Part shown: one piece after another, positions 45,905 to 59,900 of the stretch
Layout of the letters: the number at the start of each line of letters is the position of its first letter
Numbering within the stretch: position 1 is the first letter of the stretch
Origin: Protonemura montana
Lineage: Eukaryota > Arthropoda > Insecta > Plecoptera > Nemouridae
Length of the DNA stretch: 64,000 nt
Direction: 5' to 3'
Assembly (NCBI GenBank): GCA_947568835.1
Contig: OX387607.1
Span: forward strand, 13,841,701-13,905,700
Notes under the pieces: generated by a model
What the model saw: the letters and a program-made list of their open reading frames with translations, nothing else
The model's database searches: none
Told to the model about the DNA's origin: nothing
Translations under genes and position numbers: made by a program

Positions 45905-47814
45905 GTGCTGTTTATTTTACTGTTATTTTTATTGCTGTCTCCATCCATCGCAGAAATATTCTACTAAACTAACCAAGAACACAAATAATTGTATAACAGA
46001 GCTTTATTTTATGATCCTGTACAGTGCATTATTAAATAAAGATCCGATATAACTGATGCAATGAGCTTGTTTAAATTTGCAGTACCTGCTGAGTAATTGA
46101 AATCAATCTGGTAGTTTCATTCAACCATCATTGGTCCAAGATGAGAGGAGCCTATTTATGCACACTAAAACACAATCTCAAAACAATCTTCATCGCATCA
46201 TTTCATTTCTTACCCAGCAATCATACAATGGGTTCAATAAAATGTTATGTACGAAAAACCCGTTTCTAAAGCTATAGCAAGCATTCATTCGATTAATAAT
46301 ATGCCAATAGCACTAAAATTATGTACACCAACATCGCAGTGCATATTATAGCTTAGCCCAAAGAAAAATATCATGTGATAGGTTTGGTCATACATTTAAA
46401 TTCAATAAAATTAGCCAGAGGCTGTATAAAAACAAGCAATCAATTGATGACGATTTGACTTGAATTGCCAGGAGTATATATTATTTTTTTACAAATAAAA
46501 GATTTAGCACCAAACACAAAAGTACTCAACACAAATAAGGTTTACAGTTGAAGTAACTTTTCACAATGCAGGTAACACAAATACAATTACAAAAAATAAC
46601 CCATCGAAAATGCATTACAGTTTTCACAGCAGAAATTTGAAATTGTAAGGAATAAAATTATTGTGAATATTTTTAATTTACAGTTCACTGTCAGTATTTA
46701 AAACTGAAGGAACTGCTCAAATTCATTTCAAACCAAATGGTAGGTAGTGAAATGTTCAAATTCTTGTAATTAATATGTACAATCTGTAGGACTGACCGAA
46801 ATGATCGAATACTGCCTACGTAGTTGATAAAATAATGGAAACAAAAAAGCTGCCCAGGTGATAATTGATGACCAACACAAAGAGCAAAGTATGTACTATT
46901 TATAGCTATAAATGACGATTGCCAAATTCGTTCTGTTTGCAGCAGCAAAAGATGGTAAAAGTAGTTAGTGTTTATGGGCGTTTGCGATCACCACCTACAA
47001 GTAATAAAATCCCTAGATTATACGCACCATTAAACGCTTACTGCGAAACAAAGGTGAAAGAAAGTAGACACTGACTAACCAAAGAAATAAAACCTAGTCG
47101 CAGATTTGTCTAAACACAAACTTAAGCCAGAACAATAGAATATGAAATTTAATTTTGGTATCGTAACCATTGGTGAAGTACAGAGTCACAGAAAATGAAT
47201 GAATACCTATTTTTTAAATATGAAAGCATTCACATGATAAGTCATTGGATGCCTGCAACATTGAACGTCAGCTTCGAAAAGTATTTAGATATCTACGTTT
47301 TTCGAATGTAAGTTCTTACAAGCAAGCCGATTGTTTTTATGCCTTTAGGCAACGACGTTACCGCACACTTATTGTGCACGCAAAAGCACGAACGACTAAA
47401 TCCTAAGCTACGTTTGCCGCCAATCTGGTCGTCAGCTCGATGAGTGTTTCAAAATATGAATTAACAGAATTCACAGCAGGCTCGTCAGTCAACTTAATCG
47501 TGAAATGTTCAACTGCAAAGTCTTGTTAAAGAGTAAATGTTTTAAATTTACTATCTACTATAATTCAACATCCAGCATCAGCTAGTTTATAAATACTTGC
47601 GACCTTAGTTATGTTTAAAGAAATACATTGCAGTTGAAAGATTTCGCAAGCAGTTCAACGTTTAAGACATGAATCACTTCTAGGCTATTTTTTTTTTATA
47701 TGTTTGGAAGAAGAATACGTAGGTAATTTTTGAAAGGAAGAAGCTTACACCTGGCCGTTAATGGCATGACCCAGCTTTGCGTCTACGTCCGTCTAGGAAT
47801 AAGCGGCGAGTCAC
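45905..47814 (-). other. Probable 3' UTR of the abLIM gene
   Basis: AT-rich sequence directly after the abLIM stop codon on the minus strand, free of recognisable repeats or frames. Candidate AATAAA signals (TTTATT on the plus strand) occur near 45911-45916 and 46002-46010. The true end is not determinable here. Confidence 0.35.
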
Positions 47815-47928
47815 CTAGAAGAGCCGTGCGCGACGTTTGATGTCGTTTCTCCGCCACTGCGGCATTCTGTAGAACTCTGCGCGGTTGCATTGGAATATAG
47901 CTTCGAATTCGGTGTCCGAAATGTGACG
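47815..47928 (-). CDS. ABLIM: abLIM terminal exon: villin headpiece core and stop
   Basis: 37 codons plus TAG: RHISDTEFEAIFQCNRAEFY then RMPQWRRNDIKRRARLF. The F..F..M-P-x-W-R-R-N-D-x-K-+-+ pattern and the terminal Leu-Phe are the F-actin-binding headpiece subdomain, ending the protein exactly as in the family. The acceptor is gttgcag|CGT. Confidence 0.95.
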   Translation of the reverse strand, partial: RHISDTEFEAIFQCNRAEFYRMPQWRRNDIKRRARLF

Positions 47929-50900
47929 CTGCAACGAGAAAGAGTTTAACCGAGCGAAGCGGCTGACAACAAAGAACACCTACAAGCAATAGCTTCGTTG
48001 GCCAGCTATGAACCAGTTCATGAACCAATTCACTGGGGCAGTGTTCAGATCTGTTAGCTGTTTTCTAGAGTTTACACCTGGGAATGGACCACGTAACATT
48101 TTTGCTAAAGATAAGGGACGTTTTCTCAGTAAATTCCAGGGTTAATCAACGTAATTTTACAAGATAATGTTCGTGATCTCTAACGAAAAAGTTACATGAT
48201 CGATACCCGGATCACACTTTTCAAACTGCCTCCAAAACCGGTGTAAGTTAGTCTGGAAACTTTTTGAACCAGGGAGGCATGGGAACTTGTTTTTGTTAAC
48301 GAACAGATACCCCAGACAACTTTATCGACTTAGTGTAGAAATTGTCACAAGTGCAGAGCTGAAAAACAGACCTAATGGTGCAGGGTAAAATGATCACATC
48401 GTTTCTATGCTGTTCATTGACATTTCAGAAGATTTGTGGCAAATACTATGACATATGCAAGGAACGATTTGAGGTGGATGGATTTTTATCGTGAAGAAGA
48501 GGATAAGACTATTGGAGCAGAGCTAATGTTGGTAGCCAATCTTGTTTGACACACAACCCTAGACTATCATTTTCTTAAACTTGCTTACAAAAGTTTATTC
48601 CTCTGCACAAATCAACACAATTTCTTTACTAAGTCAACGACAAATCCTAACCATGTCCGCACACCAAAAACCTACGATATTGGAAGACCTACGTTCCGAT
48701 GTTGATAAGAAATTTAATCAAATTTTGATATCTCACGTGTGACTGAGCATTCCACGTACCTCTAAGTTCAAGCGGTCAACATCGGCTGGCAGGCGGTAAT
48801 TAGTGATATGTAGAAGGTGGTAGGGGTAGATTTTGGCAGGCTCATTGGACATGTGATTCATGTTGGGTAGCGAACGGCGGATGTGTGGACTGTAGGAAGC
48901 AGCGTAACGTAATCCTCCGGCGAACGTCGTCGACACGGGCATATCAGCATTCTGAGGGAACAAACGCACGTCAGTTTGGAAGGTGGTTTCGGAGCTACTG
49001 CGCTGTTGTCGTGGTGGAATAAAATTTCTGTCTGTTATTGAAAATGTTTGCAGTGTTAGAAATATACGAATGAACGTGTGTATGGTGAGCCAACAGTACC
49101 AAGTACAAAGTAACAAATATTCCTTTTTGTATATACTTTTTTTTCAATATAACAAACAGCTATATTCTGAAATATATATTAGGTTGTATCTTAAGTCGAT
49201 AATGTTGCGTTGTGTAAATCAAGACAAGTTGTAACCTCTACGCTGACTTTTAGTAATTTACCGTACTGCAAACATTTTGGTGTGTAATGACCCTGTGGTA
49301 GTATTTTGCCAAAATGTGTAGGATTCTCAATCTATAAGTTATAACCATCAAGTTTATAGATAGTTAGAGGGCCAGAGCTAATGATAAACTATCTTTGCAA
49401 AAAAGTAGCTGGCAAATGACTTGGGTACTGACAAAAATTAAGGATGCTAACATCATTAGCTAGTGTTAGTTATTTCTTGCAGATTACTTGTATTTGAGAC
49501 TGGTTTATGCTCCAACTTTCTTTATTAATTGCAAAACTCAATGATTGATGAACAAGTATCGATATTTTGAGTTTTAATTATTTAATTGTTGAGGTTTGTT
49601 AAAAGGACACCTGCAAGCGCCATCGGATGGCAGCTACCGTTACCATGTGTTGCCGGCTCGTTGGCTCAGCAGAAAGTTTAACATCAACGCTGGCTCTTTG
49701 GTTAAAATACATATAAACTCAATGTTATGATGGCTTAGAGACTACCCAATTATTAACTACAGAAAATATTAACACAGACGTACACAAATTTAAGGAACAG
49801 AAATCAAACATTAATTAATCCCAAACACCATGAATTGTAATTAAAAATATCACAGAGCAGGCAATTTATTATTATAAATATAAATGATGGTGAGCCTGAA
49901 AAAGTAACTGGAAGAAATGAATGAATCCAAGTACAACGCTGCAGTGCACGCATGCAAAAACAATTTCAAAACAACAAATGCACACTAGTGTTTATTCTCT
50001 AAAGCAAAAGCAGGTACACAGCCGACTAGCATTGATTCCTTTCTACGACAAGATTGGCTGGAAATTACGTTATCAAAAAAGAAGTGACATGTTTCACAGC
50101 AGTGTTGAACCTTTCCCCCAAAATTATAAGCTGGATATTTTCGATAAAACATGAAAAGTTTGCCCTGAAAATACGAGACATCGCTTTGAATGATAAGGCC
50201 AGGCAAAAGAGACTATTTTGCAGCTTGCTGGATTCAGGCAGCTGGCTAATTACTAAGGCAGGAAAAACACATTATTACAACATATCAGCCAAATCGAGAC
50301 AAAATGCAAAGCCACACAAGAAAAATAACTCTCAGTCTAAAACATTTGAAACAAGGATTTCGTTTTGAGCCCCTTGCGTTTTGGATACGAATTTCATCAG
50401 ACTGGGTTTACGTTGATCACTCGAGACGGAAATGTGATTACACAATCCACTTTCTTTGCGAGCAAGGGACGAAGACTGTCAACGTCAAATTCGGTGGCAT
50501 TGAAAAGTTGTCGTCGCTCAGTCTACAGTAAAACGTTAATCTATTGCTAATTGGAAGCCAAGAAAAAAACTATTTACTTGTAATACATCCAAAATCTTGG
50601 AAGCGTTTATACTTTATGACGAAGTCCGAGTCAATTGCACCAATGGCATAGGGCCATTAGCAATAGGACGTTATAAGTAGAAAATAGTAAACAAAAGTAC
50701 CAGTTTAATTTAATCTACCTTCAATTGACATTACTATTAAAGTGCTTCATTTTGTATACTCGCAGCCCAAAATGCCTTAAAAAACTTATGATTTTTTGCT
50801 TGGGGCATAAGAAGTTACTACAAATGTACCACAAGCTTGAACAAAGCTCAACAGCCAGCAAAAAAACATAATGCTTGAAAACAAAACCACCTCTGCACGT

Positions 50901-53900
50901 CCAGTCCAACAGCCACCAAACACCAAACAAGACACAAAACCCCGAGCGGTTACATTCAGGCCACCATTCCAGGTGCATTCCAGGTACATTCCAGGGCAAG
51001 ACACCAAAGGGAAGGTGGACTTAGCGACAGGTTCTACGTTTGTTAGTCTCCCGCCACCGTACGCAGGCAGAGTGGCGATTACCGCAATGAGTCGTGCCTG
51101 TGCAGGAATTGTACGTACCAACGCCCTTCTGTCCACCTCTGATATCGAGCCTGCTGAAACTGTTGGCGGGGAAGAAAATAATAGCAAAATAAATTCAAAC
51201 AAAAGTATTAGCTTCTGTGACAGCTATTTCAAAAGGCATTTGGGAGAGAGAATTTGCGACTCTTCGCAAATATCGATGATGTTGAAACGATGGAATGTTG
51301 TTTGTTATCGACCGTTATTGCCGTTTTTGAACATTATTATCAAAAAATTAGGTGATGCAGTGTGATTTTTAATGTGCTAATTAAACTGGAATCTATGTTT
51401 AAAAACAAAAATCATTACATCGCATCGATATTTAGTTTACTGCCTATTTTGATTGAAGCGGACAAAAGTTTAAATGAAAAACCATATTTTGGGTGACGTA
51501 GCTAAGCTTGCTGCAAATTGCGTTGCGTGAAAATCAGAACAAAGACAGTAGCTCAGCTAAAGTCAAAATGACTTTAAACATGAAACGATATTTTAAAATT
51601 GTTTCACCTCACGTAACATCTCCCAGCGAGAACTTCAAGGGATCAACCACTGGTTATCTGTAATTTGGCAATTAGCAGGGGAAGCTAAAATCTGTGTTAT
51701 GCAAATGCATTTGTTAGTAACTCCGCACTCCGCATGCTGTGTTTGTCGTAGTGTAACGCCGATTCCTTGGGAATGTGCATTAACGTAAGCGCAAGGTCAT
51801 CCTGGTATTATCCGCATCACCTTTTTAAGTTTTTACAGATGCAATGATCAAGGAAATCGCTTCTCATTTAGCTGAGCTTATCGTGAAAAGTAACCTAAAA
51901 ATGATTTACATAGGGAATGAAGAATGAGTTCACGTGGATACCGTTGTTGAGAATGTGTTCCGAGATTGGCAAAGCGATTAAAAATAGAAATGAATACAAT
52001 TTTTTAATAGAAATTTAAGCATATAGCATTATTTTTTTTAGCAAAGAACTTGATTTCTCGACTCTATTTTTATTATTTTAAGTTTGCATTTTAAATGTAT
52101 TTATTTTAAATATACTAAGAAGAGACTTTATTGATGATTACTCAATATCATGCTTGAATGCATCAACAGAATAATTTGAAAGCCTTTTCCTACTTACTTA
52201 AAAAAAATTAAAATCTTTATTTATGGTAATGTACTATTTAAAAACTTAGTTTGACCCAAAAGCAGCGAAACCGGCCCGTTTCTCGTTACATTTCAACAAA
52301 GTATCCACCGCCTGTCCAGGCAATAGCATCGCGGCGAAACCATACTCACTGTCGGACTTGGCGCTGCTAAACTCTGTGCTGTGCGTTTTGTCTCCGAGTG
52401 CGCTGAACGAGAAATCACCCTGCAATACACGGAGAAGCCATTCAAACGCCCAGCAGTCCCAACGTTACGACAACAGGGGCTAGTGGCTAAATGCACGGCG
52501 GGGGGCTAGCGATTTAACTAGCTGCTAGGGGAGCATCTAGGGTTGGCTGATGCAGGTTTTCAAGATTGCTTAAGGTTCATATACTTTTAAGATACTTTTA
52601 AGATACTTTTGGGAAAGATGGGGCATCAATCACGACAGAAATGCAATTGTACGATAATGCAACGACTACGGGAAAGTGGGTGGTACTTGAAAGTTGAAAC
52701 GGCACGCAGATGTAATTCTGGGTTACGTCGATGGGAACTTATTGTATAATGTAATAGCTGTTTGAACTTTGAAGGGGGTGGACCAGTTGAATGGCTCTTA
52801 ATGGCCCAGCTAAATTATACTAATGTTATGTTAAAGAATAAAAACTAGAGAATTTTAACACAGGGGTGCATAATGGAACTATAGACATTTAACTCAACTT
52901 AAATTAGCTGTGCAAGTAATTTTGACACAAGAAATAAAACGCATCCTGCTACGAACAAAAATGTCAACAAAAATAAGTTACTGCTACAAAATTTGAAGAA
53001 AAAAAAAAAGTTTCTGTCTTCGATTTAGGTGCACAACATTTTTGCACAGGAGTGCGATTCTGCAACAATATTACAGTGGAATGAGATGAAATTTAGCCAA
53101 CTTTTTCAAATGCTAACAATGGAAAAATTATGGCTTCTCAATTCATCTGATCTCATTGTGACAAAAAAATTGAATAACACTCTAGGAGAGTTTAAAACAA
53201 GACGTTAAAATGCCATTCTCAGAAAGTTAAACAAATATTTTTAGCACATAGCAAACAACTAGAAGATGATATGCAAGTGACGTCGAGAGTAAATCACAAA
53301 TGAACGCAAGCAAAATAAAGTTAAGACACCGTTAACAAAAAAAAATCGCTACTATATTCGACAACATGAACCGAGCAACCGGCAAGAAAAAAATGAGCTT
53401 CTTGCTCCGTCCGAAAGCCGCCTTACTCCGATGTTCGAGACGCTCCCACCGGTTGTGCTGAACGTGTGGGATCGAGGCGCAAGTCCGTAGCCGGGCTTGG
53501 GTACGTGACGCAGAGCGCTCACCACTGGTACAAACCCAACGATTAAATCCCGCCCTCGCAAATCATCGTCGCCCCCCCCCCGTACTTACGTAGCCGCCGT
53601 TTCGGCCGGATGCAGGCAGCGTCGACGACTTCAGGCCGTAGCCGGGCTTTGGAGCCTGGTGCAGAGCAGACGCCGAAATCACTGGCCGGACGGAGAGAGA
53701 GAAAAAAAAACGCAACGGATCATGCGACGGTACGGAAACGTGCTGGCATTTTACGCAATTTTTTTGCGCTACGTGATGAGGCATGCGGTGTTTTGAGGTG
53801 GTTTGGTTTTACCAAATAGTTTTAGCGGTTATGTTCGCAGAGTGTATTTTGGTGCTCATACGAACGTGCTGTTTATACTCATAACTTGCTATTTTGGAAG

Positions 53901-56900
53901 TTAGTTGAGAGAGAATGCCCTCAAAAACAAGAGGTACAATAGCAAATATATTCATTACAGTGAAATGAATTTCACCTTTTTTTCCCCTTTTTTTAGTGAC
54001 CGATTGATAAAGAAATTTGAAATAACCATCATAATGCATGCAGCATGGAACATTGATTTTTGGAGAAAAAAAGTTTAAGTAGAATACGATCACTATCGGG
54101 AAAAGCCGCGCAAATTATTGCCAAATTATTGGTAAAACCATTCCAAAGTGTTTTGGTGACAGAAATGATACATGTAAGACAATAAAACTTTAAAAAAATA
54201 TATTCGAATTTTAAAGCCCTGAAGAGCAAACGCTGGCATTAGTATTTACAAACTTAAAACTAGAAAATATCTATCTTTGAGCAAAAACGTAAGGAAACGT
54301 TTATTTACAGTCAAATTGCATTAAGTTTAGTTCGCAGAGACATCCGCAAAGTTGAAAGTAAGAGTACGACAGAATACGAAAGACCACACAGAACTCAGAA
54401 AATATTTCCTACTATTTAAGTACAATAGAGAATTGCAATCGAAAATGCTGAAGATAAGAGAAAGTCTACTCCCTAGCATGCGCAGTGTCGAAATAGTGGA
54501 ACGCTCGACGCAAGACTAGGATTAAGTCGAGATTGTGACAAAGAGAAGAGACTCGAGAAAAAGAAGGCAGAGAACGCCACGAGAGCGAAAGAAAAACAAT
54601 CACGACGGCAAACCCTCACCTGACACACACCCAGAGAGACGTTGGCTAACTCTGACCAAGAAAATAGCAGCGAGGTTATTCATAGCGATCACACGCACCG
54701 ATTTAAATTGCTTACAGAAAATATCGGAAAATTCAAGTGAGAATCTGAGTTTTAGTTTCTTAATAAATGTTGGATACAGACAAGATAAATGAGTAATCAA
54801 TGTGAACTGATTGATATGGGTCTGACACAATTAGCAAGACAAAGCAGTTTCAACGGCAGATACTTTGAGGGAGTCCACAGAATACGGGTTGCAGGGACAT
54901 TGAGATGACGTTAAAATATATTTCGATTAACTTCAAATCGGGTTTCGTCGTAATTTGGTGCTTACCGTTGTAGCTGGGAATCGTGCCGACGGAACGGCCG
55001 ACCGACGAACGGTAGCTGGAACTGTGGTCCATCAGTTCCTCCTCCTCCCACGGTCGCGGATGGTCGACGTTACGAGACGGAGCTGACAAAAGATCGGTCG
55101 GGTCAGAAACTGAGCATTTGGTGTCACGACAATAGGGCGCAGTGATGCATTTTTTTTAATAGAGATGGCAGATTTGGTGGCATGTGAGATAGGCTAACTT
55201 ACCAGAGAATAAAATCAGCATCACGTGGTGCACTTTGTCGAGAAATTGATCGAATATCCGGGAATTTAGACATTGGGGCGAGAAGATTTTGTCATTGCTA
55301 GCAATTTTACCGTCACAAGTATCTCTAAAGATAAACAAGAAATAACATCTCTAACAATGACAAAAAAAACTCTCAGAAACGTTGAAATTTCTCGAAAAAT
55401 GCATCACACCACACCAATTTCCTTCTCCAGTCAGTTACGCTTCGCCTCTCTAGTCTTCCTCACCACAATCAACACAATATAAAACTTGATTGCAGTATTT
55501 TGGCATTTTTTTGAGCCTGGCCAGCAGCTTTAGACTTACATGCGTTGACTGGGGACTCGTAGCGGAGACGGTATGCAGGTTCTCGCGCCGCCGACGGCAT
55601 GCGCGACGCATTTCGCGGGTCCATGTTGGACATCTTCCACTGACGCATCTTCTCACGCTCGCGCACATTCTGCAGGAACACCTTGCCGATACCAGTCGCA
55701 ATCTTGCTCAGCTCCTCCTCTTCTTTCTGTGATGGAACAAATAACGCATCACACATTGAAGTTTTTCAATACCAACTTGTTCTAATCTATCATTAAATAA
55801 GAAAAATGTACAGCAAATGAATAAGTTTAAGTGGCCTTTTTTCTTCATTTTGTTAGAAAAAGGCTAACTTGAACCCCCAGTTTAAAACCGTGTTTAATAA
55901 GGCTGAGTTTATCAATTTCAATAGCTCGGTCAAAAAAAAGTCTCGTGCGATTAGGGAAATAAATCAGGCGATGCGTATAGAGATATTGAGTGACAATTGG
56001 TATCCAAGGGGATCTTCATCAAACTCAGGGATATTTGGCAATTATCTTAAAGTATGTGTGTATTTCATTGGGCCACGGTACTGGCAACAACACTCAATCA
56101 ACTATTTGGGAATTTGTCACCAAAAATAAATTGATAAAACAGAAATAACTTGACAAAAACTCACTGCAGGAGAGATCCTTGTGTTGCTTGTCAGTGTCCA
56201 TTTGAGCATATTTTGAAAAATTTTAAAGCGCACAAGACTAAACTTTCCTTCAAAACAGAATAAGTGTGGTACCATACCTTCAGTTTCCTATCTGCAGCAA
56301 ATATCTCGTCTTCTTCGGTCTTGGGCTTGCCATCGGTTTCGTCTTCGTCGTCGGAAATCGGAACTCCCTTGTAAGTATCGGACCAGCGCCTGCGTCGCTC
56401 TACAAACCGCAGATAAATTCCGTCAGATGCAAGCTAGCGTGACCAACACCGCAGTTGCAGTGTATTTGGGAGGTCTCAGGTTCAATCCAGGAGGCCAGTT
56501 ATCCAGGCAGATGTTTTTCATATTCCATCAAAAGGTCACAGCCTTACTTAAAGCATGAAGCCTTCCGTTTCATACTTCCCAATCCCTTCTGCAGATCAAG
56601 CTACCACAAGATATTGTAGTCTCTTTACTGAAGAACTTAAGACAATTTCTTAAAGATTCATCACAAATGTTAACACAAGTTTAGGTACTATCGAGCAACA
56701 ATTGAAACTAAAAATTAAATAATATTTTTGTATATTTTTGGCTATGGAGCCACAAGTCTGGATAATTGATATGGGAAAGAGGGAAGCCGCAACGTATCTA
56801 AAACTTTTTAGCGTAAGGCATACACTTGTAGGTGCAGTCCTCTTTATTTCAAGTTTCCGGTAAGTAGCACCGAATTCTTTCTCCTTTCCATACCAAACAG

Positions 56901-59900
56901 CACTTTCTTGTGTCCCTTGCTTCAAGCCAAAGCTTCGAATGCTCACCGGGATCCGTGTACGGATAGGGCGGGGCCGGAAAGTCGTCGCGGTCGATCTTGG
57001 GCGTGTCTCCTGGCAGCGGGGGCTTGCCGTCGGGGAAGTGAGCCAGCTCGATCGGCTCCTCGTTGTTCATGTGCGGGGACTTCGGTCGCGGTGTCTCCGA
57101 TCGAATGCTGTCCACCAGCACCTTCATGCCTGACTTGCGGTTCGAACTGTGGCCGCATGCCGAGAACCGACCGCTGCTGCGAGACTGCGACGCTAAACGG
57201 GGAACAAGGAGGGTTAGCAACCAATTTTATCCGTGGTTGAAAGAAAAGTAATAACCAACTCCCAGTCAGCACAATGATGTGTTACTATAAAATGAATCTG
57301 ATTATAGAAACAACTTTTTCAGCCATAATGTTCTTTCTAGTGATGCTAACGTGCTTTATAGCAAAACTAAAAACAACAAAAAATGATTTATTTTGATTGC
57401 AGTGAACCAGGAACGAGAAGGATTGCAAATAGAGAAGAAAATTGGCATCGCGTAGTCGAGAAATTGCTATAAGAAATTCTCGGGACTTGTAGAAATTTCT
57501 CCAAAAGTACACCACACGTTGCCAATTTTCTCTCTGGTTGCGCTCGATCTTTCTTCCCTTCTTAACAACAAACGACATCGAGCTTCTTGGTACCGTATTT
57601 CCATTACAAGTGATTTATTTTGCGTGTCCCTTCCCCAAAATGATCATATACCAGTGTAACTGTATCTTTCATGCAACCGTTTTGTCAAGTCTCCACAGAG
57701 CTGGGATACTCACAGGACGGCCGGTGGAAGTGAGGGGACGTCGGCGGTTTATCGTAAGGTTCGATTGGGCGCTTCAAGTACCCGTGCAGCGGCTCCTCCG
57801 TCAGGTAGCTGTACGTGTAGATGCGGCTGATGTCTTCCGGGTAACGGTGCTCCTTGTTGTATTCCCGCAGGATCAGGCCAGGGCTGGCGGTACGGTAATG
57901 CTGCTGGCCAAGCCAAAGATCAGGAACCTGAGCGACGTATTGGGCTTGGAGAGAGGCAATTTGCTCTCAAAGAAAATATAATACTAAATAAAAACTAAAT
58001 TTGAATTTTAACAATGAATTAATAACTCTGTGCTACAATGATAGAATATAATGGGTAATTACAAGGTTTTTTAACAGATCCTTCATCCCCTACTACATTT
58101 TTTTGTGCGATAAACAGCTCAACAAAGCAGTGTGGATATTGCATGTAAATTCCTTGGATCTATGCTTTATTAAGGCTATCAATTACTACTTATAAGCAAG
58201 ACTAGCAATGCAACAAAACAATTTTATCTAGCGTTACAGTAAAATTAAAGAAAACTTGTATTTGGATCAAAGAAAAACAACTCTCAAAGTAAATGCAATC
58301 AGCTTGACAATGAAAATTGTTTATTAACAAATTGTTGCTGGAAAATTGTCAGTGTCACTTTGATCCAAGCTAAAATAAAAAGGTTTACAGAGCTTTATTT
58401 CTCCAAAACAAGGCGAGGGATTTTTTTAACTACCCACAGAATTAAAGTTTTGTCTTCCTCAATATATTGTTTGCAAGTTTTTTAAACTTGCCACATTTCC
58501 TTGGCAGCAGTTTTTTGCAACCAGTTAAAAGAATCAAACTTCCTCTCTGTCTTAAGGTGGGATCAAGTAAAAGTGCATTAGAGTTAGGTATATGATTATG
58601 CAGTGAGTACCAACCTTGCGGTGTAAGCTATTACACGAACTGTCTCTATTATAAATCGACCCGTTAAGGCTAGGCGTGCGAGAACGAATAGAAAACTGTG
58701 AAAACAAAATAAAAATGGCATTCTAATCAAAACTAAACAAACAAAATAAAAGGGTAAATAACAGTTAAGAATCAAATAATATTTTTGCATTAAACGTAAA
58801 TAAAATCGACAAAGCACACAAAATGGGGTTCGGGGGCTATTTGCTACAACTATACTATCGGGAGAGTGGATGGTTATTTACACAGGACCCAGTATCGCTT
58901 GGTTAGTTATAAACACACGTCCGGAAATCGTAAGTTACCTTCGGATACTTCTGTGTCGAGTGCCACGAAGGCGGTGGACAAAATGGAAACTAGGCAAAGA
59001 TATCGAAACAAAAATATAAATCAATTGCTGCAACTGGAGAAAAATGTGACCATGGCTAATCTACGAAAAGTTAAATTATAGCATCTCTAATTTTGTCTTT
59101 CAGACAATCAAAATAAAGAAATCAAAATACAGAACCAAAAGAAATAGGGAATTAACTTTCCATCAGTGCAAGGGGTGCTTAAAGGAAATTAATGCAAAAT
59201 TTAATACAATGAAAAACACATATTCTGCTGTAAAAAGCACCGAGCACGGTTTCTCTGAGGTGGGGTTTGTTCAGGCAACGACCATAAGTTAAGAAAACCT
59301 TAAAGCATAGTTCACAACGCACTGTTCACGTGTGCGACCAACATTTTAAACAGAATATGATGCCAGCAACGCTAAAAAATACCATCTACGATGTAGATTT
59401 TTTTAAAACTTGTCTATAAATGTGTAAAAATTGTTGTGGTGAAGAAGGAAAGCCAAAGGGAGCGCAATGTACCAGAGAATCATCTCTATCAATGACAAAG
59501 GCAACATGCCAAAACGTCAAAATTCTTGACAATTCTAGAAATATCTCGATAAGCTAACCACGTGACGCCAATTACGCTCAATCACTCTTTCCTTCTTCAC
59601 CACAATTTTATCCAGCTTCATTCTAATGGCCATTTATAGTGAGCCACATTTTAATTTATGGGATTTATGACCCTTTGAGGCCCCTTTAACACCAAGTCTG
59701 AGACGTACATGTATCTCGCTGACAGCGGTGCTACTCATTCGATCCGGCTCGCGCGGGGGTTCCTTCACACTCTCGCTGTCCGTGCAGTGGCCGTTCTCCA
59801 GCGAACCGTTCAGCACCGTTCCGTTCTCCGTGGGACCAGGCCCGCAGCGCGGATGCCAGATGGCAGTTCCCTGCCAAACATGTGACCGTTAGTGTTATGT

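Noticed and set aside
50871..51365. 164-codon plus-strand frame inside the abLIM gene
   Set aside because: It lies antisense in a large intron and over the predicted microexon, with no recognisable motif.
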